Source of the DNA: Polytrichum commune
Lineage: Eukaryota; Streptophyta; Polytrichopsida; Polytrichales; Polytrichaceae
Reading direction: 5' to 3'
Assembly: GCA_950295325.1 (NCBI GenBank)
Contig: OX485807.1
Coordinates: 17,703,666-17,767,665 of the forward strand
Length of the DNA stretch: 64,000 nucleotides
Shown here: positions 44,030-55,308 of the stretch, piece by piece
Layout: the number at the start of each line of letters is the position of its first letter
Numbering within the stretch: the first letter of the stretch is position 1
Made by a program: the position numbers and the translations under genes
The notes under the pieces: generated by a model
Database searches by the model: none
Seen by the model: only the letters and a program-made list of their open reading frames with translations
What the model was told of the DNA's origin: nothing

Positions 44030-44548
44030 GGGCTACTTCACACACGAGACTGAGACCTAGGACCCTTTGCAGATGAAGTACTCTCATTGCTTGAAAAGGC
44101 GGAGCTGGTCCAAGTTCGATTCACACTAGACTTGAGAGACTAACGGAGCAAGTGATTTGCAAGATGGATGTAAAGTCTACATGGATTCCTACATGGCATT
44201 CAATGGGTTGTGCTTCATGGTCACTTGGACTATTTTTTGAAAACCGCCTCTTGGAGGTAGGCCTAACACATAACCAAGAGACCATAACACTCCGAAATTT
44301 CACAACTAGTGATTTATTATATTTTATCTTATCATGTGTGAGGACCGGCATGTATAGAAATTCATTGAAATAGCATTTGGTTGAGGGCCCAGTCACATAG
44401 ATTCACACTACACTTGCGGGCCCGTGACCACACGACATGATTTTGGAAGTCTGTTGGGGACGGCCTTTGGACACCTTCTTTTGGGCTCTCACAATTTCAG
44501 GGTCACAGCTCTTGGCTCTTGGCTCATGTGTGATGTGTGATGTGACCC
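44030..44548 (+). mobile_element. Tourist-like MITE (family T), copy 2 (519 bp)
   Basis: Ends GGGCTACTTCACACACGAG and, reversed, GGGTCACATCACACATCAC, with a perfect TAA target duplication (44027-44029 and 44549-44551). It is the inverted match of 29950-30449. The 3-bp TAA duplication and GGG ends fit PIF/Harbinger. Noncoding. Confidence 0.88.
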
Positions 44549-44551
44549 TAA

Positions 44552-47500
44552 GGCAAGTTTTCACGGAGTCCGGTGACATGCTAAGGTATTTGTTGGAACT
44601 TGGAATCCAATAGCCACAAGGTTTGTGTAAGGTAATTGTGTGTTATTTGGATAGCTTAGTAGGATGGGTTTTCATGTATGTTGCTCACCCACCCGACTTC
44701 AAATGGTGGGAGTAAGGACAAATGTAGATGATGTCTAGTGGGGTAGGGTTTATATGTGTCAACCAACCACTATTATCTTTAGTGGTTGCATGGAAGTCTA
44801 GTGGCCCATGATCACAACCCTCTACATTCTAGTAGGCAACCATCATGTGATTGACTGATTGTTTTTGTTATCTTCATGAGAACCTAGAAAGTATCTAACC
44901 TACAATTATCTAGAATCTAGATAGTCAACGACATAATGGAAACCCACCCTTATTATACCAAAAATATAAGAGATGTGTCTAGAAGCACGAGTGACAAACC
45001 CGGCAATAGGATATGATATTGGTGACTTTCAAGCATTCTAGAACCAATAGGAGGGAGTTAGCTAGCCACGAAATACAAGAATTAGGTACACGTCATCGTA
45101 TAGGGAAGACTTTGTAAGTTCCAAGAGTGGATGTGATCCTTGTGCATAAAATTGTGACGGTGTCCAAAAAGTTTCAACATAACTCAAATTGGATTTCTTT
45201 GCACATGCAATCCCGGGCATTAGCAACCAACATGCATCTCAAATTCATTCAAAACACTAGCCAAACTCTATATTTCACACCTTCTAAGATGTCTCAAGGA
45301 TGTGGACTTTTTGATTAGTGATTCCAAGTCCCCCACACGGAGCTTCCAAATATGGGATGGAAGCTAATTCACGATCGGAAACTCACCTTGAATATAAAGC
45401 GGCGATCCACTTTGGGATCGTTTAACCTTTGAGTGTCTTAGTAACCATTTGTGGTCTCTCTTTTGCCTTCAAATGCTAGTGGGGAGGGGGGTTCAAGAGT
45501 AGCTTCGGTGTGGTTAGGAATTGTTTCTTTGTAGGGTAGGATGAAGGCTTGAGGCATAGTTGAGCCCACCCTCATCACAATGAAGCTAAACATTTCTTTC
45601 TAATGACTTGTCAAAGTTAGGCACACCATGTTTTTGTAGTGTAACAGAAGTGTGGCCAATAACAAAGAGTGGGCAAAGAAGATTGACACAAATGATGCTT
45701 TTGACACATGATAATTTTTTCCTTGCAATTTTTCATGAGCAAAAATTCTACTGAAAAAGGCCTGAATTACATTTACGATATTTTTTTCAAATGATAAACC
45801 TCATATGTTTTCCATTAAAAATATTATACTCTTCATATTAAACACCATATATGTTTGTGTACCAATCCTCAATAAACAACTTTGTCCTAGAAAAAACATT
45901 ATTTGTATTAGGGGAAAAGCATTGAAGTGTTTAGGGGTTAAGGGTTGAAGAAAGGGTTCCCTCAAAGTTCTAGAAAGTTGATGTGGTCAACATTACTAGG
46001 TCATTATATCATAATCTATCCTTTCACTTTTAAGTAGCATTGGGATCAACAATATTATCTTGACCCATGAAGGTCAAGCCATTGGCATAGGTCACAAGGA
46101 CCGTGGAATCAAGGTTTGTTTTACAACTCATTCTCCGTTAAATTGATTTTGAGCATCACGAGTTTGCCAGTTTCACATTCTTCTCAGAAAAAACATTATT
46201 ACTTTTTGTTCTTCTTCATGTGAAATGCAAAGCATCCGATGAGATCTTTGAGCTATTATGTTAGTGAAGTGATTATTCATTATACACTATGAGGTTTCAT
46301 AGAGATGGACCTATGCAATCTCTTGCATAATATCTATACACTAGTACGGGCTAGGGTTGTCATTACCAGTTGCACCCATGCAAGTGAACTTATATCTTGG
46401 TTCATATCTAAACCACTCCACATGCCAACGTCAACAATCCACTAGTTCCCAAATAGTGGGGAGCAATAGGGCAACTGCCTTGACATTGCTGCCAGCACAT
46501 CCACCCATGTTGTTCATTGTATACTAGATTGGGCCTCCATACATTCGAGATGTCATGAGCCCCTTGTGTTCCAACCTCACGAATGGCTTACATGTGAAAG
46601 GACAATGAGGTACAAGGCACAACCCTTTTAGGTAGATGTACCTTATATTTGGTTACCATAGCTCTCTAGCAGCTTGGGCACCTTTATGCCCAATAATCAA
46701 TTAAAGTGCAAAAGTAAGTTAGGAATCCCATAAAATAATATTCTAAAAGATTCAAAAGTGGTCTAAAATAAGTAGGACATTCATTCCCGTTTGCTTGTCT
46801 CGTTCTTGTTTGTATGATAGTCTGTTAGCATGACTTGTGGAGAAAATTCATGCTTGTATTGTTTTTAGGCCATGAGTGAGATTGGTGTTGCGTGAGGACA
46901 CTGTTGAAGTTATTTGATGCTACTTTATTGGATCCCAGTGAATGTCACTTGCATTGTTGTGATTCTAGGTACTCTTTGAATTTTTATTTTTTTTATTTTT
47001 TTGACACTCAAGGAAACTAATTTCCCGAAAATTTAGGCAACTTTGAAATTAATTATTTTATGCCCAAGATGCTAGAGAGGTATAGTATTTTTTTTGTTTG
47101 CTACCATGTACTACTTGGGATTTGTGAGGTTGAAGTTTACGTGCATCCGCCAATCTATACGAAGAAGCCATGAACGTTCCATAGAGATTTGGAACTACAC
47201 AATACGAATTGTTATGAATTATCAAAGTCCACTCCTAGTGAACCATAAGGTCACATAGGTCCCCCAGTTATGTTGCTTATTGAGCTTAGAATGGTTATGT
47301 TTATGTAACATATTTTGAGCACGTAGTCCAATCGCACATGTCCTTTTGTTGTTCGTTCTCAAAAGGGCATTGACCTTCTATGGCATAAATTGACTAAATA
47401 AGACCCAAACAGTAGGTGTCCAATTAATTGCAAAAACCAAATTAAGTCTAGCCACGTTACAAGCATCAAAAAATGGCATTATCATCCAAACATATAAAGT

Positions 47501-47693
47501 GTGACTCCACTGATAGCCCTCGGATGATTTTTCAAAGGCCCTTAGATTTTCACAGTCACGGCTCTTGGTATGTGTGTAAAATGGCTCTCATTGTAGGTGA
47601 TTGGAGGGGTTAAGGGCATATTGCAAGTGATGATATCCCATTCACAAGTAGGTATGTGAACCTTAGCCTAATGGATAAACAAATATCCATGCA
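44552..47693. other. Intergenic, decayed repeats, no gene seen
   Basis: The part at 47211-47400 resembles 29380-29560. The part at 47540-47600 carries a fragment of the family T end (CACAGTCACGGCTCTTGG). Nothing else is recognised in about 3 kb. Confidence 0.45.
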
Positions 47694-48117
47694 TGAAGCT
47701 CTTATATTTGGAGAGAGGGAATTGTCGTATATGAGCGCACCTCTCATCCATCCAACATAAAAGCATTGACCCCTTACATGTTTGTTGCCGATTCATCTCA
47801 AATAACTTGACTTGACTGATTCAACGTCTTTAAAACTACCATGGAGGGTTTCCTATTTCATCTTTACATGTACCAGAATGTAGTTCCCACAAGAAATACA
47901 AGCGAGTCATGGCGAATGTGAGCATGAGACGTGACATGTTTTAAAGAGAAAACACTTAATTTGTGTCGTAATAGGGAGCCCTCTATCATATTTCCAATAT
48001 CAAATCAACGAAAAAAATAACCTTTGCACTACATACTTTTTCCATGACTTTTTATGTTGGATGAATGAGAGGTATGCTCGTGTACGTCAATTCCCTCTCT
48101 CCCTTATATAGGCTTTC
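47694..48117. mobile_element. Foldback element with arms of about 65 bp
   Basis: The left arm 47694-47763 (GGAGAGAGGGAATTG, CCTCTCATCCATCCAACAT) pairs with 48048-48117 (ATGTTGGATGAATGAGAGG, CAATTCCCTCTCTCC) at about 85 percent. The interior is noncoding. The target duplication is unclear. Likely a MITE or MULE-type remnant. Confidence 0.65.
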
Positions 48118-48711
48118 CAAATTGAGGAGACATGCTAATACACTTAACAATATTTCAACCAGTGTTCTTTCTAGACTCACGTAACCTTGGACAATTCAAT
48201 TGAACCTCAATAATCTCCTCTGACTCTGTAAGGCCTACCCGAAGAACACACATGCTTGTATTGAAAGTATACATAACATACATAAAATTAACATACCAAG
48301 TTCACACCAATAGGTGAATACTTAATGTTAGGGAATCTCAAAGTGAGAGAGTCTTTGTGTACCTTAGTTGTTATTTGGGTTCATATCATTCTAGACTATA
48401 TTGATAGGAGGGGGGTTTTACTACTTACAATATGTGTGTTTTTGCATGGTATATACACCATAATGGTATTGAAACAAAAAGAATATCTTGAATGTTCATA
48501 GTGCCCTATTGGTATCATGAAATGTGAAGTCTTTGATGTAAATACATAAGTGGTATATAAATATAAATTAAAAAAATAAAAATAAAAATGACACTAGTCC
48601 AACGTTGGTTCAAACATTGCCACACTTTAAATGCTTGTAATTTTCAAGCTACAACTTATTAGTCTTTGAATCCATTTGAGGCAAGGATGACATTCCACCA
48701 TTTATATAAAA
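48118..48711. other. Intergenic, no gene seen
   Basis: AT-rich, with A-runs near 48566-48590 and 48709-48716. Nothing recognised. Confidence 0.4.
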
Positions 48712-49010
48712 AAAATGGTAAGTCACAAAATTATCACCTCAATGCTAATGAGAACTTCCAAGTTAATTGCATACTTTATTGACGGTTTCACTTCAGGAAT
48801 GAAATCCAAATTCAATGCTTCTTTACTAAGTGGAAGTGAACATATATATTGGATTTTGGACCTTGAAGTTCAGGTGCACTCAACATGGGTTCAATGGACT
48901 TCTTTTTAAAGTCAGTTGGGGTGGGTAGCATTTTCAAGTTGGGTTCAAAAAACTTTTTTGGGGTTGCCCAAGGGTTGCGGGTTGCAGGCTCCAACCCTTA
49001 TCCTATCATG
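48712..49010 (+). repeat. Dispersed repeat, uninterrupted partner of 10244-11060
   Basis: This matches the 10.2-11.1 kb repeat in inverted orientation and lacks the hAT MITE, so it shows the empty site near 48890-48905. The frame 48715-48909 preserves part of the protein-like pattern described for the partner. Confidence 0.7.
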
Positions 49011-49424
49011 AGACCCCTACCTTAATAATATTTTTGAGGATTGCTTTAGCATCCCGTCAAAGTACATGGCCACTTGATAAAAGTCAAATTCTCACCGAGC
49101 ACATGCACCTTCTTTGTGGCTTTCACCTATCAATTCTTTAAACATAATTGGGTGGTTTAAACCCATGGTCTTAACTTGGATCACATGGGAACTATGAGGT
49201 TAAGCCACCTAAGATTGGAATAGTGCTTAGATGGATGGCATCCCTAGCACTTGAGTTTTGGTGCACCCTACCACCTAGTACGCTCCACCCAACCAATCAT
49301 AGTGAGGGAATTAGTATATTGGGAAAATGAATAGGGGTTTGCTTTTGGAATGGGGGCTTGCTTTTGGAAGAGATAGATGTAGGTTGGCTTGTTTGTAATT
49401 GGTCAATGTGTTCACGGGAAGGTC

Positions 49425-49760
49425 ACGTACATTGAAAATGCCGGTTTCGAAATAGATGTTGGTGGGCCAAGGTAAAGATTTGTGGCCTTGACATGTGATG
49501 AATCTTGAGGAGCTTGGTTTCAAGGTTGGTCTCTCCTTTCCTAGTTTAAAACTGTTCGTTTGCAACTCCAATCAAAAGAGGAGGTTTTAAGCCTTCCAAA
49601 ACCATCATCTTCAATTGGAGTTGACAATGAATGATTCTACCCAATAAAAGATGGACCAGCCTTGGAACCAAGCTCACCAAGGTCAGGCACATGTCAAGGC
49701 CCAAACATTCTACCCTGGATTACCAAGCTTTGTTTCAAAACTAGCATTTTCAATAGTATG
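49425..49760. mobile_element. Foldback element with arms of about 95 bp
   Basis: Arms 49429-49520 and 49650-49755 pair at about 75-80 percent through TTGAAAATGC, GGCCTTGACATGTG and GAGCTTGGTTTCAAGG. The inner region also repeats AACTCCAAT/ATTGGAGTT. No coding content; an old MITE-like element. Confidence 0.55.
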
Positions 49761-50089
49761 TGGATTCCGTAGGAAAGGAGGCAGTAGTTTTCAAACACCC
49801 TTTATTCTTGTGATGCCCATTTAAAGATTACGTATAGACTTAGACCAACTTGATGATGAAGTATCACTATAATTTACGTTGGTGGATGACATTGGAGCCA
49901 TCTTTCTTTTCTCCTATTTTCTTAAGCAAATATATGAGAATCTCAATATTGACTCGGGGTGCCCAATAATGCCATACGGTGGCAAGCTAAAGTACTTTCT
50001 CTTGAAGAACAAGCCCCTTAAGACCATTGTACAGTAGAGCTTGAGGACTTTTGACCCATGATATACAAATTATGTGATTAGCCGAAAAT

Positions 50090-50480
50090 CCAAAGACGGT
50101 CCAAGTTCACTTTACACTATAAATTATGAACCATAGAAATTTGAATGGATGAGAAACGTACACGGCGTCCTACATTGCACCAAGTGGGTACAGTTTCATG
50201 GCCGACCGGATTTGCATTAGGACCATCAAAAGAGATAGGATTGATGCAAAACTAGGGGCCGAGGCGATCAATTAAATTGCTATTGACTCTTAGAAATTTA
50301 TATTGCCATGGTGGGGACACATATCCAAACACATGTTGCAATTCCTCAACTTGCTCCACTTTCACTTTACACTTAGCTTGAGGGCCCAACAATTGCAAAA
50401 TTGGATTCTATTTCCCACATTACGACCTTTGGATGACTTTCAAGGGCCTTTAATTTTTCATGGTCACATCCTCAACAACC
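50090..50480 (+). mobile_element. Diverged Tourist-like MITE (family T), copy 3
   Basis: It shares the landmark order of 44090-44500: GGTCCAAGTTC, TTCACTTTACACT, GAAATTTATAT..., TTGAGGGCCCA and TTTTTCATGGTCAC, at low similarity. The ends are eroded, so boundaries are approximate. Confidence 0.45.
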
Positions 50481-50584
50481 ACCATACATCAAAAAATCAA
50501 AATGCTAAATATGGTCATAAAACTAGGAATAGCCTACACATACCATGGAGTATTTGTCTCTTAACCATACAAGAAAGGTCGATG

Positions 50585-50992
50585 AAATCCTAAGCAAACT
50601 CACCAAAAATATATGCAAATTTTGAAACAACAAAGCCATCGTCTTCACCCATCTAAACACCGAGGGATTTGGAAACAACACCACTTGTAACCTACCAAAC
50701 TACCTAACATGTATAGGTCAACAACTTATTCAAGCCCTCAACAACCAAGGGTAACTAGGCCAAATGTACCAAGGACTAACTAAATACATCGTAACCAAGT
50801 ATGGAGGATGCTTGAACCTCCATAAACTCACCTATCAAGCATGTGCAAGATCTCCCACAACCAAAACTCTCTTCCGATTGGAAAGAGAATTAGAAACCCA
50901 CATAAACACAACCAACACATTTTTCCTACTACAAAAACAAAACAAAACAAAAAATACCACTAGAAACCAAGTAGCTCACACTTCCACAAACT

Positions 50993-51023
<31 letters not shown>

Positions 51024-53545
51024 CTCACTAAATTCTACCAATACAATGTAACTACCTTGGAACAAATACAAAACCAAGACCACACAACAATTTTCTCCAA
51101 ATAAATTCAAACATAAATACAAAAGCCTCCCAAAAATTCAAAGATGCCCTCCACCAAGCCAACATTATGCTCCCCCCCCCCCCCCCCCCAACACCAACAC
51201 ATACTAGCCACAAATAGCCTCTAGAAAACCTACTACATAAACCCCTACATTACCAATGCCCTGCGGACTCAAGCAATCACAACAAATGGAACATGCATAC
51301 ATGAAATCGCAACCAAACAAACGAGAAAGCAAAAAAACAAATGGGGAGCAACAACCACAACCAGAAAATTATTTTGTAAATGGATTATGCCAACACCAAG
51401 AAAATAAATGAGTTCCCAAACAATTTCAATATCCCCCTATCCTTGGACATGTGGTTTTTAAGGCCCCTAAAAAAACCCTGCAACTCAAGCTAATCACTCA
51501 AGAATGAAAACCATATAAATATATACACCACAAAACCAACCATGCACATATAACTACACAACTCCCTAATATTCGACAATAATGGAGCATACATAAACAC
51601 AATAACCACAAACGGATTAAAACAACTATTGGATATACATTCAAAAAACCTACACAATCCACTCTTAACCTCACTCCACCCACCACCCCAAAACTTTGAA
51701 ACCGAACTAGTATGTCTCCTTCACATATACACTACCATGCTACCTAGGAAAAAACCCAAACACATTCTCCCATAACCCAACACCACTGTCTACACCCTAC
51801 CTTAACTAACATCCTCATTAACTCCTTTGAAATCACACACATAGTTCTCCTCCTCCCTTACATGCTCAATTCCCCTCAAAAATCTACAACTCACCCCACC
51901 AAAAAGATATTATTTGGCTCACAAGACACAACGACAACATCACAATGAAATGGCGTAGGATACCCCCCCTCCCCAAATACTATCAAACCATGACCAAATC
52001 CTTACAATGGGCTAGAATGTCAGCCAAAGAACACCCAAACAACATCACCACATTGATATTCAACCACGAAGATTGGACACCCCAAAAAGTACCACTTGAA
52101 ACCCACAAGATGCACACACCATGGCCACAATTCCTCCAAGCTCCCATATATTCAACCGGCCCACAATGCCCTGACTATTATAACCATCCCGAAACCGCTG
52201 TCACCACCATAATATGAATCCCCACCCACTCACCACTCACTCACACCACAATTGCAACAAATTTTACATGAAATACATAATCTAAGGACACCAACACACA
52301 ATTCAACCATTACCACAAAACCCTACAAAGTCAACATACAAATAAATAGGCTAAATCAACACTAACAAAGTACCCCTTGAAATATCAACACGAATCAACA
52401 CCCTCTTGTACCACATGAATTCTACAAAACCAACCCCTCTCAAATACAGTCCGCTACAAACCATATACACAAATAATTTTTTCATCCCAAATCATGCGAA
52501 GGGCAACACAAACTTAGTAGGATTTGGCATATACAACAAAATAAACAACATACAACTAGCAGCATACTTCCATGATTTCAAAACATACTACGCGTATAAT
52601 TATATCCCATATGGCTAGCCCTTGCCAACACCCAAAATATCCCCATGACATCCACATAATTACAATGCACCCAAGGCAACGGAAAAAGTATACACACTTG
52701 TGAATAAAGAGCCCTTAAAAGCCCCATCACCCCTATACCATGAATGCACATAGCACACACAATCCCCTTTAGGCTAGCCAAACCTCCCTCAACAACAAAA
52801 CCCACAAGAATAATTCACAATTTATGATCCAAAAAGAACACAAAATCTAGCAGTCATGGCAACCCATAAATACCAATATGCAATGAAATGATCAATGTCA
52901 ACCAAATTAACAAGAAAAATATTGAATCATTCTTGGAATACCCCTCACACCACAGACGCCCAAATCACACAAATACTAAAAATCCAATTTATCCAATACA
53001 TGGGAAACCATAGAAAATTATATTTTGGCCTCAAATCCATACAAACTCACATTGCACACTGTGCCACAAAAATGACAAAGACACATGGCCACATTTACTA
53101 TCTCTTATGCGAAAACAAATTTCTCAAAGGACTCATAATCGCGAGACACAACGCGGATATCCACCAACTAACCAACTTACTAAAATCATGCCAACACACA
53201 AGGTTCTTCACACTCACCAACACTGACACACGAAATAACAACCACAAGAAAACACTAGTCTACCCTAGTTACTCCAATGCCCCAATGTACGTGCAACATC
53301 ACGAATGTCAATGCCTAGCCAAACTCACGTCCAAATATTATATCAAAGGAACAACATTTGAGCACTTAGGCCTATTGTTCCCCACACCCAACCTATCAAT
53401 ACAAATTATCAAATTCACATTTACGCATGATAAATACATTCATCAAGCTCTAGAAACAAAACAAAACAAATACAACCCACTAATAAATGCTCTCCAAACC
53501 GGAGCCCAACATTTTCCTTTTTAATTGCACCCATACCCAGACCAT
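50585..53545 (+). mobile_element. LINE (family A, copy 2), part downstream of the RT to its C-terminus, decayed
   Basis: It begins with ILSKLTKNICKF-like sense matching copy 1 at 8730, then YQGLTKYIVTKYGGC and ETHINTTNTFFLL (50764-50930). It continues through a Gln/Asn/Thr-rich linker, an RNase H-like strand (LVGFGIYN near 52530) and a 209-codon C-terminal frame (52895-53524). That frame has QYMGNHRKLYFG and LTIQ..EF-type motifs, where related LINEs carry a Cys/His cluster. The plus strand is A/C-rich throughout. (CA)n at 51000-51023 and a C-run at 51171-51189 lie inside. Multiple stops; no RT domain is in this copy. Confidence 0.75.
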
Positions 53546-53587
53546 GCCCATCAGCAGTGACCTATGCCCACCCATGCCCACCCATAG

Positions 53588-53690
53588 CATGACATGTGCG
53601 CACCCATGCCCACACATAGCATGACATGTGCGCACCCATGCCCACACATAGCATGACATGTGCCCACCCATGCACACCCATGCTATTCAA
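53588..53690. repeat. Minisatellite, unit about 32 bp, three copies
   Basis: Units of TAGCATGACATGTGCGCACC plus CATGCCCACACA. It directly follows the LINE C-terminal frame and precedes the decamer array. Confidence 0.8.
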
Positions 53691-53762
53691 ATTGCGCCCA
53701 TGTATTCAAAAATTATGTAATGTGTATTGTGTATTGTGTCTTGTATGATTGTGTAATTGTGC

Positions 53763-54113
53763 CCCACCCATGCCCACCCATGCCCACCCATTATAATATC
53801 AAACCCATGCCCACCCATGAACAATAATATCGCAGTCATGCCCACCCATGCCCACCCATGAACAATAATATCGCAGCCATGCCCACCCATGCCCACCCAT
53901 GAACAATAATATCGCAGCCATGCCCACCCATGAACAATAATATCGCAGCCATGCCCACCCATGCCCACCCATGAACAATAATATCGCAGCCATGCCCACC
54001 CATGCCCACCCATGAACAATAATATCGCAGCCATGCCCACCCATGCCCACCCATGAACAATAATATTGCACCCATGCCCACCCAAAACCCATGGGCATGG
54101 GTGGGTATGGGCA
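53763..54113. repeat. Nested minisatellite of ATGCCCACCC decamers, G-quadruplex-prone
   Basis: Seven blocks each contain GAACAATAATATCGCAG (the last has TTG in place of TCG), at about 53819, 53860, 53901, 53932, 53973, 54014 and 54055. Spacings are therefore 41, 41, 31, 41, 41 and 41. The 41-base unit holds two ATGCCCACCC decamers and the 31-base unit holds one. The minus strand has GGG tracts separated by 1 and 3 bases. At 54093-54111 the pattern flips, so the plus strand itself reads GGGCATGGGTGGGTATGGG. The minus-strand frame of Gly/His/Trp repeats across it is a by-product. Confidence 0.92.
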
Positions 54114-54833
54114 CCCAATGTAGGGCTTTGATCCAAACACAAGGATGGAAAGTTGATCCCTTGAAAGTCATTATAGTTGGGGTGCGAGGGCCATCCACAC
54201 AAACACCTTAGTGGAACTCAAAAACCTACAAATCCCCATGTCATCAATAATTTTAATTTTTTTTAAAACCATGAAAGTCATGCACCAAACAACCATAAAA
54301 TATCTCATGTATCTAGTCTTAAACAAAAATTATACAATAAACAAATACACATACTACCCACAAAGGGGTAACTTGCCACACTACACTAACTAACACATGT
54401 TACCATGAACCGAAGCCACATATCAAAAGACATGCAGTAGACCCCACTTTGTACCAGGGGAATTCTTGAATGAAGTAGGACCAACAAGCTCAAATTCACG
54501 TCAGCCTAGCTATGACAATTTACTTTTAAGGAAATAAAAATTTCATGGTCACGGCTCTTGGTCTATGTGTGGAGGGGCCCTTAGGCTTGTCAGAGCAATA
54601 TAGTTTTAAGAAGTTTTAAGAAGTTGCAAACATACACTTGCTGGCACCATCCCACAATCAACCTTAGGCTTCAATATTGGTGTGACCCACGGAAAATTAT
54701 AATTTAAATACTACTGCAGAGCACCATTCCAAAACATTTAGTTATAAAAATTTATTTAGTATGAGATCATCCTCTTCTTGAGCAATGACCTGGAGAACCA
54801 ACCAGTAGTTACAAATGAACCGGTTGAGGGGTT
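54114..54833. other. Intergenic, no gene seen
   Basis: A fragment of the family T end (CACGGCTCTTGGTCTATGTG) lies at 54549-54568. TTTTAAGAAG is duplicated near 54603-54625. Otherwise nothing. Confidence 0.4.
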
Positions 54834-55136
54834 GATCACACCAACCACTTCCGGCACCATCCGTCAACATCTCCGGATGTAATAGTGTGAAAAGTGGTGG
54901 GCCAACATCTAGCTCTGAACATAATCCCCAACAAATTCACGGCTAGAACTGGACGGGAAGTTTGATGTGATCGGGGCATGAGGGGATGATCACACCAGCC
55001 ACTTATGGCACCATCCATCAACATCTCTGGTTGTAACAGTGTGAAAAGTGGTGGGCCAACATCTCTTTATGAGCACAATCCCCATCAATTTCATGGTTGA
55101 AACCGGATGGAAACTTTGATGTGATCAGGGCATGAG
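54834..55136 (+). repeat. Tandem pair of a 154-bp unit with GATCACACCA ends
   Basis: Units start at 54834 and 54988. Each opens GATCACACCA, passes through GGCACCATCC, TAGTGTGAAAAGTGGTGGG or a near copy, and ends GATGTGATCGGGGCATGAG. The first and last parts of a unit are inverted to each other (GATCACACCAA and, reversed, GATCACATCAAA), so the unit looks like a small MITE that duplicated in tandem. A single third copy is at 63084-63233. Confidence 0.75.
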
Positions 55137-55154
55137 TTAGAAGAATAACTAGTT

Positions 55155-55308
55155 GAAGTTCAAGACTTCAAGAAAAGTATAAATTGTTTTAGGGGTCTAT
55201 GGAACACACTTCAACAAATAAAGAGAAAAAACCGAAAGATCCCCACATGTAACCGGTTGGACTTGGGAACACTAGGATCTTGACCGATTATGCCCAAAAA
55301 CCTCCACA
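55155..55308 (+). repeat. Dispersed repeat with ACCGGTT motifs, copy 3 (partial)
   Basis: It matches 7150-7300: ACATGTAACCGGTTGGA and GGATCTTGACCGATTATGCCC in the same order. It abuts the 154-bp tandem pair. Confidence 0.6.

Noticed and set aside
53763-54090. CRISPR-like regular repeat array
   Set aside because: The 'spacers' are themselves repeated and the unit is built from decamers, so it is a minisatellite in a eukaryotic genome.
53687-54202. Minus-strand frame of 171 codons with repeating Gly-His-Trp-Ala motifs
   Set aside because: It is produced by reading through the 41-base minisatellite; parallel frames in the other registers are equally open, and there is no start context or homology.
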